The position numbers and the translations under genes are program-made. A DNA stretch of 64,000 bases. It comes from Lutibacter agarilyticus. Its GTDB lineage: Bacteria; Bacteroidota; Bacteroidia; Flavobacteriales; Flavobacteriaceae. The notes beneath the pieces are model-generated. The model saw only the letters and a list, made by a program, of their open reading frames with translations, did not search any database and had not been told where the DNA came from. The stretch is taken from NCBI RefSeq assembly GCF_900188235.1, contig NZ_FZNT01000008.1:62001-126000 (forward strand), given 5' to 3'. Below, in pieces: positions 18,381-26,894 of this stretch (position 1 is the first letter of the stretch; the number at the start of each line of letters is the position of its first letter).

Positions 18381-19283
18381 TTACGCTAGTGTTGCAATTC
18401 TAAGCTTTGCGCTTCTTGCACGGTTATTCTCTTTAATTTCTTTTAAACTTGGTATTATTAATTTCCCCACTTTCTTCATAGGAACTTTAATATTTCCAAA
18501 AAAATCTTTTTCAGGCTGCCCTTCAAACAAACCATCTCTTATAAACCGCTTCACTAACCTATCTTCTAAAGAATGGTATGAAATTACACTCAACCTTCCA
18601 TCTTCATTTAATATTTCAGGTATTTGAAGTAGAAATTCTTTCAACACTTCTATCTCCTGATTTACTTCAATCCTAATTCCTTGAAAAATTTGAGCCAACA
18701 CTTTGTGCTCTTTTGCTTTTGGAATAAATTGTTCTAATACTTCTTTTAATTGAAAACTTGTTTTTATAGATCCTTCTGAACGTTTTTCAATAATTTTCTT
18801 TGCAATAGCTCTGGCATTTCTTAATTCTCCATACTGAAACAACACATTGCTAATTTGTTCTTCATCGTAATTATTCACCACATCAAACGCCGACAAACCA
18901 ACAGATTGATTCATTCTCATATCCAATTCCGCATCAAAACGAGTCGAAAACCCTCTTTCAGCTTCATCAAATTGATGTGATGAAACACCTAAATCAGCCA
19001 ACACACCATCTACCTTCTTCACACCATAAAAACGTAAATACCTTTTTATAAATCTGAAATTTTGAGGTATCAACGTAAACCTTGGATCATCAATACTATT
19101 TCGCTGTGCATCTTCATCTTGATCAAAAGCAAATAACTTTCCTTCAGAACCTAAACGACTTAAAATTTCTCTAGAATGACCACCGCCACCAAACGTAACA
19201 TCTACATACACTCCATCAGGCTTAATATTTAAACCATCTACACTCTCCTTCAACAATACTGCATTATGATACTCCATTTTCAT
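18381..19283 (-). CDS. rsmH: 16S rRNA m4C1402 methyltransferase RsmH (MraW)
   Basis: A SAM-dependent methyltransferase acting on 16S rRNA in the ribosomal P-site region. It has 300 residues, the normal length. Motifs visible are the start HNAVLLKESVDGL, VDVTFGGGGHSREIL, FDQDEDA, GVLADLGVSSHQFDEAERGFS, LDMRM and ISYHSLEDRLVKRF. The start overlaps the end of mraZ by 20 bp, which suggests coupling. Confidence 0.97.
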   Translation of the reverse strand: MKMEYHNAVLLKESVDGLNIKPDGVYVDVTFGGGGHSREILSRLGSEGKLFAFDQDEDAQRNSIDDPRFTLIPQNFRFIKRYLRFYGVKKVDGVLADLGVSSHQFDEAERGFSTRFDAELDMRMNQSVGLSAFDVVNNYDEEQISNVLFQYGELRNARAIAKKIIEKRSEGSIKTSFQLKEVLEQFIPKAKEHKVLAQIFQGIRIEVNQEIEVLKEFLLQIPEILNEDGRLSVISYHSLEDRLVKRFIRDGLFEGQPEKDFFGNIKVPMKKVGKLIIPSLKEIKENNRARSAKLRIATLA

Positions 19284-19737
19284 CGCTAATTATATTACCC
19301 ATAACATCCTCAGCTAAATCTGCAAACTCATTTGAAGCATCTTCAATAGCCTTTTCATAATTTTCCTTATCCCAAATTTCAATAATATTTACAGCTGAAG
19401 AAAGCACCACATTTTTTGTAATTTTAGCAAACACTTGCAAGTCTTTCGGAATTAAAAGCCTTCCTGAGGCATCTAACTCGACAATTTTTACACCTGCAGT
19501 GAACCTTCTAATGAAGTCATTATTCTTTTTCACAAACCTATTTAGTTTGTTAACCTGCCCCATCAACACATTCCACTCAGACATTGGATACAACTCCAAA
19601 CATGGCTGAAACACAGAACGTTTCAATACAAATCCGTCTTGCAACATAGGCGATAATTGTTTTTTTAACGCAGCTGAAAGCACCAATCTTCCTTTGGCAT
19701 CTGCTTTCCCTTCGTATGTCCCAATTATATTTACCAT
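19264..19737 (-). CDS. mraZ: Transcriptional regulator MraZ
   Basis: The conserved first gene of the division cluster. MraZ proteins form ring oligomers and bind repeats upstream of their own operon. The Met at 19737 is chosen (157 residues) because it opens directly into the family start MVNIIGTYEGKADAKGRLVL. The longer frame from 19788 would run through the promoter. Two MraZ repeats are visible: KGRLVLSAALK (about 12-22) and SGRLLIPKDLQVFAKI (about 91-106). No clear DNA-binding repeat array is recognisable just upstream. Confidence 0.94.
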   Translation of the reverse strand: MVNIIGTYEGKADAKGRLVLSAALKKQLSPMLQDGFVLKRSVFQPCLELYPMSEWNVLMGQVNKLNRFVKKNNDFIRRFTAGVKIVELDASGRLLIPKDLQVFAKITKNVVLSSAVNIIEIWDKENYEKAIEDASNEFADLAEDVMGNIISDENGVS

Positions 19738-19755
19738 GAGTGTACTGAATGAATT

Positions 19756-19763
19756 CAAAAATA
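19756..19763 (-). promoter_or_regulatory. Promoter (-7 element) of mraZ and the cluster
   Basis: On the minus strand TATTTTTG fits the Bacteroidetes -7 consensus TAnnTTTG. It ends 18 bp before the mraZ ATG. The upstream -33 element is poor, the nearest being TTGTGG about 13 bp upstream. Confidence 0.45.
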
Positions 19764-19892
19764 TAAATTTTTTCCCACAATTATCCACTTTTACCCACTT
19801 TGTTGATAACTTTTACCACAATCACCCATATTTGGGCTATAAATTTGAATGTCAATCTCTTAAAAATAAAATTGAAGGGATTTTTTAAAAGG

Positions 19893-19921
19893 TTTGAATT
19901 TCAAAAAAAAGACTACCTTTG
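19893..19921 (+). promoter_or_regulatory. Bacteroidetes promoter for hydrolase-engB-rluA
   Basis: TTTG (19893-19896), a 17-bp spacer and TACCTTTG (19914-19921) match the sigma-ABfr consensus. Transcription should start near 19928. That makes the ATG at 19935 too close and supports the start at 19947. Confidence 0.75.
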
Positions 19922-19946
19922 CACCACGTATTAAATGTGTATTTTA

Positions 19947-20711
19947 ATGAGCTTAACTCTTAAAAAAGAAGGTAAATTTAGCTATATAGAAGCTGGTGAA
20001 GGGCGACCTATTATTTTACTCCATGGTCTAATGGGACACTTGAGTAATTTTGAAGGTGTTTTTAAACATTTCTCCAAAATTGGGTATAAAGTAATTATGC
20101 CTGAATTACCTATTTATTCTTTACCTATTTTAAAAACCAATGTTAGAAATTTATCTAAATTTTTAAAAGAATTTATGGCATTCAAAAACATTGATAGCGC
20201 CATATTAATGGGGAATTCTTTAGGTGGACACATTGCATTATATTTTGCAAAAATGAACTTAAGTAAGGTTGACGCACTTGTGCTAACTGGAAGTTCTGGA
20301 TTGTATGAAAAATCAATGGGAGATAGTTACCCAAAAAGAGGAAACTACGAGTACATTAAAGCCAAAACAGAAGCTGTTTTTTACAGACCAGAAGTTGCAA
20401 GCAAAGAGATGATTGATGATGTTTATGCATTAGTAAACGACCGAAGTAAAGTGTTAAAAACTTTGACAATTGCTAAAAGTGCTATTAGACACAATATGGC
20501 AAAAGATTTACCAGATATGATAGTTCCAGCTTGTATTATTTGGGGTAAAAATGATACTGTTACACCGCCTGAAGTTGCTGTAGATTTTCAGAAATTATTA
20601 CCTGACGCCCAACTATTTTGGTTTGATGAGTGCGGGCATGCACCTATGATGGAACATCCTGATAAATTTAACGATGTATTGGAAAAATGGTTAAAAGAAC
20701 GTAATCTTTAA
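19947..20711 (+). CDS. Alpha/beta hydrolase
   Basis: A 254-residue serine hydrolase of the alpha/beta fold. The oxyanion motif IILLHGLMGH lies near the start. The nucleophile elbow is MGNSLGGH (Ser about residue 93), the acid is probably the Asp in IWGKNDTVTPP, and the His is in CGHAPMMEHP. The substrate cannot be told from sequence; such proteins are esterases, lipases or C-C hydrolases. The start at 19947 is preferred over 19935 because of the promoter position. It is followed after 3 bp by engB, so it is probably co-transcribed. Confidence 0.85.
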   Translation: MSLTLKKEGKFSYIEAGEGRPIILLHGLMGHLSNFEGVFKHFSKIGYKVIMPELPIYSLPILKTNVRNLSKFLKEFMAFKNIDSAILMGNSLGGHIALYFAKMNLSKVDALVLTGSSGLYEKSMGDSYPKRGNYEYIKAKTEAVFYRPEVASKEMIDDVYALVNDRSKVLKTLTIAKSAIRHNMAKDLPDMIVPACIIWGKNDTVTPPEVAVDFQKLLPDAQLFWFDECGHAPMMEHPDKFNDVLEKWLKERNL

Positions 20712-20714
20712 GCT

Positions 20715-21323
20715 ATGAAAATTAAAACTGCCGAATTTATTATAAGCAATTCTGATGTGGCAAAATGCCCAAAAGAGCGTATTGCTGAATATGCTTTTAT
20801 AGGCAGGTCTAATGTTGGGAAATCTTCGTTAATCAATATGATTACTGATAGGAATAAATTAGCCAAAACATCTGGAAGACCAGGAAAAACTCAACTAATC
20901 AACCATTTCAAAATTAATAACGAATGGTTTTTAGTGGATTTACCAGGCTATGGTTATGCCAAGGTTTCTAAAAGCATTAAGAAAACATTTCAGAGCTTTA
21001 TAAAACAATACTTTTTAAACAGAGAACAATTAATTTGCACATTTGTATTGATAGATTCTCGCTTGGAGCCTCAAAAAATAGATTTAGAATTTATGGAATT
21101 TTTAGGTGAAAACGGCATTCCATTTTGCATAATTTTCACAAAAGCAGATAAATTAAAGCTGAATGAATTGAATAAAAATATTCAGTTTTATTCAAAAAAA
21201 ATGACCAGTACTCTTTGGGAAGAAATGCCTCCTTACTTTGCCACCTCAGCAACAAATTCAACCGGAAAAGAAGAACTTCTTAATTATATTGACCAAATAA
21301 ATAATCAATTAGAGAAATCTTAA
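20715..21323 (+). CDS. engB: Ribosome biogenesis GTPase EngB/YsxC
   Basis: A small essential-type GTPase that helps 50S subunit assembly. Its 202 residues carry G1 GRSNVGKSSLI, the G2 region with TSGRPGKTQLINHF, G3 DLPGYGYAKV, G4 TKADKL and a G5-like TSAT. The length is normal for the family. It lies 3 bp after the hydrolase and 1 bp before the pseudouridine synthase gene. Confidence 0.96.
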   Translation: MKIKTAEFIISNSDVAKCPKERIAEYAFIGRSNVGKSSLINMITDRNKLAKTSGRPGKTQLINHFKINNEWFLVDLPGYGYAKVSKSIKKTFQSFIKQYFLNREQLICTFVLIDSRLEPQKIDLEFMEFLGENGIPFCIIFTKADKLKLNELNKNIQFYSKKMTSTLWEEMPPYFATSATNSTGKEELLNYIDQINNQLEKS

Positions 21324-21324
21324 A

Positions 21325-22011
21325 ATGGCTTCTACCAAAAAAGATTTAGAGGTTTTATTTGAAGATAATCACTTCATTATTATCAATAAGAAATCTGGTG
21401 ATATTGTTCAAGGTGATAAAACTGGCGACCAACCGTTGAGCGATGTTGTTAAGGATTATATTAAAGATAAATACAATAAACCAGGCAATGTTTTTTTAGG
21501 TGTTGTTCACAGGTTAGACCGACCAACAACTGGTGTAATTGTATTTGCTCGTACTTCAAAAGCATTGGAACGTTTTAATAAAATGTTACGTGATAAAACA
21601 GTTCATAAAACCTATTGGGCTGTTGTAAAAAACAAACCAAAAAAAACTAACGACACACTTATAGGTTTTTTAAAAAAGAACCCTAAAAACAACAAATCCA
21701 CTTCATATTCTTCTGAAATTGAGAATAGTAAAAAAGCAATCCTTCATTATAAAACTATAAAATCTCTAGACAATTATTACCTACTAGAAGTAGATTTAGA
21801 AACTGGTCGACATCATCAAATTCGCTGCCAATTATCAGCCATTGGAAGTCCTATTAAAGGCGATTTAAAATATGGTTTTGACCGAAGTAATAAAGATGCA
21901 AGTATTCATTTACACGCTCGAAAAATTGATTTTATGCATCCTGTTACCAACAAAAAAATAGTGATAACTGCTCCAACTCCAAACGAAGTTATTTGGAACG
22001 CATGTAACTAA
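21325..22011 (+). CDS. RluA-family RNA pseudouridine synthase
   Basis: A 228-residue pseudouridine synthase. The catalytic motif HRLDRPTTGVIVF carries the invariant Asp (about residue 64). The segments VLFEDNHFIIINKKSGDIVQ, KTYWAVVKNKPK, ETGRHHQIRCQLSAIGSPI and IHLHARKIDFMHP are typical. There is no S4 domain, so it belongs to the short, RluA/RluC-like single-domain group. Whether it modifies rRNA or tRNA is not evident. Confidence 0.93.
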   Translation: MASTKKDLEVLFEDNHFIIINKKSGDIVQGDKTGDQPLSDVVKDYIKDKYNKPGNVFLGVVHRLDRPTTGVIVFARTSKALERFNKMLRDKTVHKTYWAVVKNKPKKTNDTLIGFLKKNPKNNKSTSYSSEIENSKKAILHYKTIKSLDNYYLLEVDLETGRHHQIRCQLSAIGSPIKGDLKYGFDRSNKDASIHLHARKIDFMHPVTNKKIVITAPTPNEVIWNACN

Positions 22012-22103
22012 AGACACATAAGTTACATCCTATTTCAACAAAAGTCTCGTTTTTTAATAACAAACAATCAAAACTATTTTAGTATTGATGAATCAACTAT
22101 TAT

Positions 22104-22499
22104 ATGAATGAAGTGGTTGCTTTAACAACCTATTATCGCTATTATTATGATGATTGGGAAATTGCAGCACATACAGCAAAAATTGAACTTCCTATAAAAA
22201 TATCAGATAAGTTTACACTGTACCCTTCTTATAGATATTACACACAAACTGCTGCAGATTATTTTGCACCTTTTGAAGCACATACTTCAACAGATGAATT
22301 TTACACATCTGATTATGATTTATCTGCGTTTGATTCTAGTCAATATGGATTAGGAATTTCGTATACCGATATTTTTACCAAGGCACATATATGGAAACTT
22401 CGCTTAAAAAGCATTGATTTAAACTATCACTATTACGATAGAACTACAGGCTTATCGGCAGGTATTGTGAATGCCGGTTTTAAGTTTGTGCTGTATTAA
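22104..22499 (+). pseudogene. C-terminal remnant of a DUF3570 protein
   Basis: The 131-residue frame matches only the C-terminal part of DUF3570 beta-barrel proteins, which normally exceed 400 residues: ALTTYYRYYYDDWEIAAHT, LYPSYRYYTQTAADYFAPFE, then FYTSDYDLSAFDSSQYGLGI, ending in a beta-strand-like FKFVLY. No signal peptide or N-terminal barrel is present, and an in-frame TGA lies at 22089, just upstream of the ATG. It is therefore called a truncated remnant. Full-length relatives are often found in flavin-transfer or extracellular electron-transfer neighbourhoods, but none is visible here. Confidence 0.75.
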
Positions 22500-22677
22500 A
22501 AAAGCTGTCTAAAAAAGTTAAATATTCGTCAATCTATGCTTCGTCTCCGCTCAGCAACCAGTTATTGAGCGGAGTCGAAATATAGGTTCTTTGAAAGTTA
22601 AGTTACCAGTATGGTGAGTTTTGAAACAAGTTCAGAATAACGAGACCTTCAATACTTTTTTAGCAAGCTTCTTTTTT
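22500..22677. repeat. Composite palindromic repeat, likely bidirectional terminator
   Basis: The gap between the convergent DUF3570 remnant and argH is one nested inverted repeat. The outer arms are AAAAAAGCTGTCTAAAAAAG near 22500 and a complementary GCTTGCTAAAAAAG-like arm near 22650-22675, each with a T-rich tract outward. Inside are a hairpin CTCCGCTCA / TGAGCGGAG (22545-22575) and a GTTTTGAAACAAGTTCAGAATAACG unit related to the copy at 25902. The build matches the element at 60471-60610. Confidence 0.7.
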
Positions 22678-23953
22678 AAGCTCTATTTTTTTTGGCTACA
22701 ATTTCATCTAAACATAAATTACCTACACTTCCTTTGTGTGTGTGATTTACGGCTTTATCAGGATTGAAGTTTCCTTCATTAATATCTTTACCAACTATTT
22801 TATAAGCATCTCTAAATGGCACTCCATTTTGAACCAATTTATTTACTTCTTCAACACTAAATAAATACAAGTATTTTTCATCTTCAACAATATCAGTTTT
22901 CACTTGAATGTTTTTTAACGAATAGGTTAACATTTCCAAACAAGCTTTCAACGTTGAGAACGACGGAATTAAACCTTCTTTCAACAATTGTAAGTCTCTA
23001 TGATACCCACTTGTTAAGTTGTTAGAAATTAATGTAAATTCCATTGGCAATGCTTGTAACTTATTACATTTCCCACGAATCAATTCAAAAACATCTGGAT
23101 TTTTTTTATGAGGCATAATACTTGAACCTGTTGTTAATTCATCTGGAAAAGAGATAAAATTAAAATTCTGACTCATGTACAAACAAATATCCATACTCAT
23201 TTTAGATAAGGTTGCTGCCACTGAGCTCAACCCAAAAGAAACCGATTTCTCTAATTTTCCACGCCCCATTTGTGCCGCAACTGAATTAAATTTCAACGTA
23301 TCAAAACCTAACAATTCAGTCGTTTCATCTCTATCAATAGGAAATGAACTTCCATAACCTGCCGCTGAACCTAACGGATTTTGATCGGCAACTTTATACG
23401 CTGCTTTTAAAAAGTAAATATCGTCAATTAAAGTTTCAGCATAAGCCGAAAACCACATACCAAAAGAAGATGGCATTGCAACTTGTAAATGCGTATAACC
23501 TGGCAATAACACGTTTTTGTACTTTTCAGCTAATTGAATTAGTAAATCAAATAACTCATCAACACCTTCGTTTATTTCAACTAAAGCATCTTTTAAATAC
23601 AAATGCACATCTACTAAAACTTGATCGTTTCTTGAACGCGCTGTATGAATTTTTTTACCTGTATCTCCTAACTTTTCAGTTAACAAATATTCTACTTTTG
23701 AATGTACATCTTCAAACGAGTCTTCAATAGTAAATTCTCCCGCTTCAATTGTTTTTAAAATGGCGTTTAATTCTACTTCTAAAGCTGAAATTTCTTCAGA
23801 AGAAAGCAAACCAATTTTATGCAACATTTTAGCGTGTGCTAAATTTCCTATTACATCGTATTTTGCTAAAATTAAATCTAACTCTCTATCGTTTCCAACT
23901 GTGAAAATATCTATTTTTTTATCGGTTGAAAATCCTTTATCCCAAAGTTTCAT
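22676..23953 (-). CDS. argH: Argininosuccinate lyase
   Basis: Splits argininosuccinate to arginine and fumarate, the last step of arginine synthesis. The 425 residues contain the superfamily signature GSSIMPHKKNPDVFE (about 273-287), TARSRNDQV, PGYTHLQVAMPSSFG and NPLGSAAGYG. It is somewhat shorter than E. coli ArgH (457). It is the last gene of the minus-strand operon. It is separated from argE by a 90-bp gap containing a stable hairpin repeat, which may affect its expression relative to upstream genes. Confidence 0.96.
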   Translation of the reverse strand: MKLWDKGFSTDKKIDIFTVGNDRELDLILAKYDVIGNLAHAKMLHKIGLLSSEEISALEVELNAILKTIEAGEFTIEDSFEDVHSKVEYLLTEKLGDTGKKIHTARSRNDQVLVDVHLYLKDALVEINEGVDELFDLLIQLAEKYKNVLLPGYTHLQVAMPSSFGMWFSAYAETLIDDIYFLKAAYKVADQNPLGSAAGYGSSFPIDRDETTELLGFDTLKFNSVAAQMGRGKLEKSVSFGLSSVAATLSKMSMDICLYMSQNFNFISFPDELTTGSSIMPHKKNPDVFELIRGKCNKLQALPMEFTLISNNLTSGYHRDLQLLKEGLIPSFSTLKACLEMLTYSLKNIQVKTDIVEDEKYLYLFSVEEVNKLVQNGVPFRDAYKIVGKDINEGNFNPDKAVNHTHKGSVGNLCLDEIVAKKNRA

Positions 23954-23982
23954 AATATTGTTATTTTATTTAGTTTGATGAT

Positions 23983-24036
23983 TGAGCGGAGTGGAAATCA
24001 CGTAACATTTTACTGCTGTCACTTCTACTCCGCTCA
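23983..24036. repeat. Intergenic hairpin repeat between argE and argH
   Basis: TGAGCGGAGTGGAA (23983-23996) pairs with TTCTACTCCGCTCA (24023-24036) with one mismatch. It shares the TGAGCGGAGT core with the hairpin at 22545-22575. It lies inside the arginine operon and has no T-tract typical of a terminator, so mRNA processing or stability is a more likely effect than termination. Confidence 0.75.
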
Positions 24037-24043
24037 GTCACCA

Positions 24044-25102
24044 TTATACTATTTGTTCTAATATTTTAATATATAAATCTATTCCTTCTTCAATTTCACG
24101 AATATAAATAAACTCATCTGCCGTATGTGACCTTAAGCTTTCACCCGGACCTAATTTTAAGGACGGACAGGTTAATATTGCCTGATCTGAAATTGTTGGT
24201 GACCCATACGTTTCGCGTCCTAATTTAATTCCCGCCTGTACAACTTCGTGATCTTTTGGTATTGAAGATGAGTTTAAGCGTTGTGATCTTGGACAAACTT
24301 CTGATTTTACATGTGCTGCTACAATATCAAACACCTCTTGATTTGTATATGCATCTGTCACCCGAACATCAACCACAAATTTACAACTTGAAGGAATTAC
24401 ATTGTGTTGGCTTCCTGCTCCAATTTGAGTCACCGTCATTCGTACTTTCCCTAAAGTTTCTGATTCCTTCGGAAATTCATAGGTTTTAAACCAGTTGATA
24501 TCTTCAATCGCATTGTAAATTGCATTGTCAGCATTTCCGTGTGCAGCGTGCCCCGAAGTTCCTTTTGCTTCACAATTTAACACCATTAACCCTTTTTCTG
24601 AAATGGCTAAATTCATTAAGGTTGGCTCACCAACTATGGCGAAATCTATTTGAGGAAGAATTGGTACAATACTTACCAAACTATTTGGACCTGTATTTTC
24701 TTCTTCGGCAGAAGCCACCATTACAAAGTTATATTTTAAGTCTTCTCTTTCATATAAATACGTAAATGTTGCCAATAATGAAACCAAACAACCACCTGCA
24801 TCATTACTACCTAAACCATACAATTTACCATCTATTATCTCAGGAAGTAAAGGATCACGTGTATAACCTTTATTTGGCTTTACAGTATCATGATGAGAGT
24901 TTAATAAAATGGTTTTTTTTGAAGGATCAAAGTGTTTGTTTTTTGCCCAAACATTATGAACTTTACTTTCAAATTTTATGTTGTGATCTGAAAACCATTG
25001 CATAATTAATAAAGCCGTTTCGTTTTCTTCTCCAGAAAAAGATTGCTTTGAAATTAATTTTTGAAGCAACTCAATTGCTTCTTTTGTCAACTGTTCTATC
25101 AT
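24044..25102 (-). CDS. argE: M20 family N-acyl-ornithine/citrulline deacylase (ArgE-type)
   Basis: A zinc-dependent M20 peptidase-fold deacylase of 352 residues. Metal-ligand segments are visible: SHHDTVKP (His and Asp), LGSNDAGG, SAEEENTG with the catalytic Glu pair and VGEPT. In the operon it follows argB and precedes argH. Because the carbamoyltransferase here is the N-acyl-ornithine type, the likely substrate is N-acylated citrulline (acetyl or succinyl) rather than N-acetylornithine. That assignment is inference from context. Confidence 0.85.
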   Translation of the reverse strand: MIEQLTKEAIELLQKLISKQSFSGEENETALLIMQWFSDHNIKFESKVHNVWAKNKHFDPSKKTILLNSHHDTVKPNKGYTRDPLLPEIIDGKLYGLGSNDAGGCLVSLLATFTYLYEREDLKYNFVMVASAEEENTGPNSLVSIVPILPQIDFAIVGEPTLMNLAISEKGLMVLNCEAKGTSGHAAHGNADNAIYNAIEDINWFKTYEFPKESETLGKVRMTVTQIGAGSQHNVIPSSCKFVVDVRVTDAYTNQEVFDIVAAHVKSEVCPRSQRLNSSSIPKDHEVVQAGIKLGRETYGSPTISDQAILTCPSLKLGPGESLRSHTADEFIYIREIEEGIDLYIKILEQIV

Positions 25103-25107
25103 TTTTT

Positions 25108-25890
25108 TTACAAACTTAATGTTGTGTATAATTTTGTTGAATTTTTCACTAAAGAAGCGTCTCCAATTTTCACTTTACTTACTCCTTTTTGAAGCGCATT
25201 AAAACAATTGTGCATTTTAGGAAGCATTCCGTCAGCAATTATTCCTGCTGCAACTAATTGCTCATATTTTTCTGAATTGATTGCTGTAATTACTGAATCT
25301 TTATCATCAATACTTTCTAAAACACCTTTCAATTCAAATACAAAATTTAATTCTGTAGTGTACAATTTACTCATTCCTATAGCAACTTCCGAAGCAATAG
25401 TATCAGCATTTGTATTTAATAACTGTCCGTTTTTATCATGTGTAATGGCACAAAAAACAGGTGTAACTTTATTTTGAAGTAACACATCAATAATTTCTGA
25501 ATTAATAGCATCAACATCACCTGCAAAACCGTAATCAATATCTTTTACAATACGTTTATGCGCTAAAATACAATTGGCATCAGCACCCGACAATCCCATT
25601 GCGTTACAGCCAAAACTTTGCAGTTTAGCTGTTATTTTTTTATTTAACAAACCGGCATACACCATTGTTACCACCTCAACAGTAGCTTCATCGGTTACAC
25701 GACGACCATTGATCATTTTTGGCTCTAAACCCATTGCTGAAGACACTTCAGTTGCTTTTCTACCGCCTCCGTGTACTAAAATTTTTGGTTCTGAAATTTC
25801 TGAAAAATCTTTTAAAAACGAATTTAAAGCTTCTTCATTATTAATTACATTTCCTCCAATTTTAACTATTTGTACTATTTGTTTGCTCAT
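25108..25890 (-). CDS. argB: N-acyl-L-glutamate 5-kinase
   Basis: An amino-acid kinase family enzyme phosphorylating N-acylglutamate, the second step of arginine synthesis. The 260 residues contain KIGGNVI, LVHGGGRKATEVSSAMG, INGRRVTDEATVEVV, GLSGADANCI, NTNADTIASEVA and ADGMLPKMHNCFNAL. It lacks the N-terminal extension linked to arginine feedback in hexameric kinases, so it is probably the arginine-insensitive dimeric form. The acyl group (acetyl or succinyl) is not settled by sequence alone. Confidence 0.93.
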   Translation of the reverse strand: MSKQIVQIVKIGGNVINNEEALNSFLKDFSEISEPKILVHGGGRKATEVSSAMGLEPKMINGRRVTDEATVEVVTMVYAGLLNKKITAKLQSFGCNAMGLSGADANCILAHKRIVKDIDYGFAGDVDAINSEIIDVLLQNKVTPVFCAITHDKNGQLLNTNADTIASEVAIGMSKLYTTELNFVFELKGVLESIDDKDSVITAINSEKYEQLVAAGIIADGMLPKMHNCFNALQKGVSKVKIGDASLVKNSTKLYTTLSL

Positions 25891-25901
25891 TTACTCTTTA
25901 T

Positions 25902-25933
25902 GATGAGATTCTGAATCAAGTTCAGAATGACGT
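25902..25933. repeat. Dispersed palindromic repeat between argF' and argB
   Basis: GATGAGATTCTGAA-tcaag-TTCAGAATGACG forms a perfect 8-bp stem ATTCTGAA / TTCAGAAT (25908-25915 and 25921-25928). The same unit occurs at 574-605 (degenerate), near 22615-22640 and twice in inverted orientation at 60500-60582. Confidence 0.8.
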
Positions 25934-25941
25934 TTCTTATT

Positions 25942-26889
25942 TTAATTATTCTCCAATATTTTTTTCAACACAATCTGTGCTGAATACGTTCTGTTATTTG
26001 CTTGCTGAATTACGATTGAATTTTCAGAATCTATTACCTCATCAGCAACCACAACATTTCTACGAACAGGCAAACAATGCATAAATTTACCATTATTTGT
26101 AACGTTCATTTTTTCTTCATTAATCATCCAATTTTCATCGGTACAAACCACTTTCCCGTAGTCTTTAAAAGAACTCCAGTTTTTTACATACACAAAATCT
26201 GCATTTTCAAAAGCCTTTTTTTGATTGTATTCAATTTTTGCATTTTTTGTAATTTCTGTATCTAACTCGTAACCTTCAGGGTGCGTAATTACAAAATCAG
26301 CATCTTGTAATTGCATCATTTCAACAAACGAATTAGCAACCGCATGCGGTAAAGCTCTTGGATGCGGCGCCCAACTTAAAACCACTTTTGGCTTGTGAGC
26401 AACCTTGTATTCTTCTATAGTAATAGCATCAGCTAACGCTTGTAAAGGATGCCCTGTGGCACTTTCCATATTAATTACTGGGATTCCGGCATACTTTTTA
26501 AAATTATTTAAAACAATCTCGGCTTTGTCTTTTTCTTTATCTGTTAACGAAGCAAACGCTCTAATAGCAACAAAATCGCAATACTGTGCAATTACTTCTG
26601 CCGCCTCTTTTACATGTTCTGCTTTGTCTTGATTCATTACAACTCCATCTTCATACTCTAACTGCCAACCTTCGCTTCCAAAGTTCATTACAATTACATT
26701 TAAACCTAAATTTTGAGCTGCTTTTTGGGTGCTTAAGCGGGTACGTAAACTATTGTTAAAAAATAACAAACAAATTGTTTTTCCTTTTCCTAAGTGTTCA
26801 AATTGCAATTCGTTTTTTTTAAGCGTTATTGCTTCTTGAACGGTGTTTTGCAAATTATCTAAGTTGTTAATGTTCAAGTAATGTTTCAT
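25942..26889 (-). CDS. argF': N-acyl-L-ornithine carbamoyltransferase (ArgF')
   Basis: A transcarbamylase of 315 residues from the N-acetyl/N-succinyl-ornithine branch rather than ordinary ornithine carbamoyltransferase. The carbamoyl-phosphate motif FFNNSLRTRLS (about 43-53), the 80s loop WQLEYEDGVVMNQDKAEHV and the motif HCLPVRRNVV are present. From memory of the family, the residue that sets the acyl preference is Glu in the Xanthomonas acetyl enzyme and Pro90 in the Bacteroides succinyl enzyme. Here residue 90 is Ala (DKAEH), so the acyl group is open, with succinyl more likely. It lies between proB and argB. Confidence 0.88.
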   Translation of the reverse strand: MKHYLNINNLDNLQNTVQEAITLKKNELQFEHLGKGKTICLLFFNNSLRTRLSTQKAAQNLGLNVIVMNFGSEGWQLEYEDGVVMNQDKAEHVKEAAEVIAQYCDFVAIRAFASLTDKEKDKAEIVLNNFKKYAGIPVINMESATGHPLQALADAITIEEYKVAHKPKVVLSWAPHPRALPHAVANSFVEMMQLQDADFVITHPEGYELDTEITKNAKIEYNQKKAFENADFVYVKNWSSFKDYGKVVCTDENWMINEEKMNVTNNGKFMHCLPVRRNVVVADEVIDSENSIVIQQANNRTYSAQIVLKKILENN

Positions 26890-26894
26890 GTTTT

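Noticed and set aside
19781-19790. DnaA-box-like TTATCCACTT between mraZ and the hydrolase gene
   Set aside because: A single near match in AT-rich intergenic DNA with no cluster, no dnaA/dnaN and no AT-rich unwinding array; not enough for an origin.
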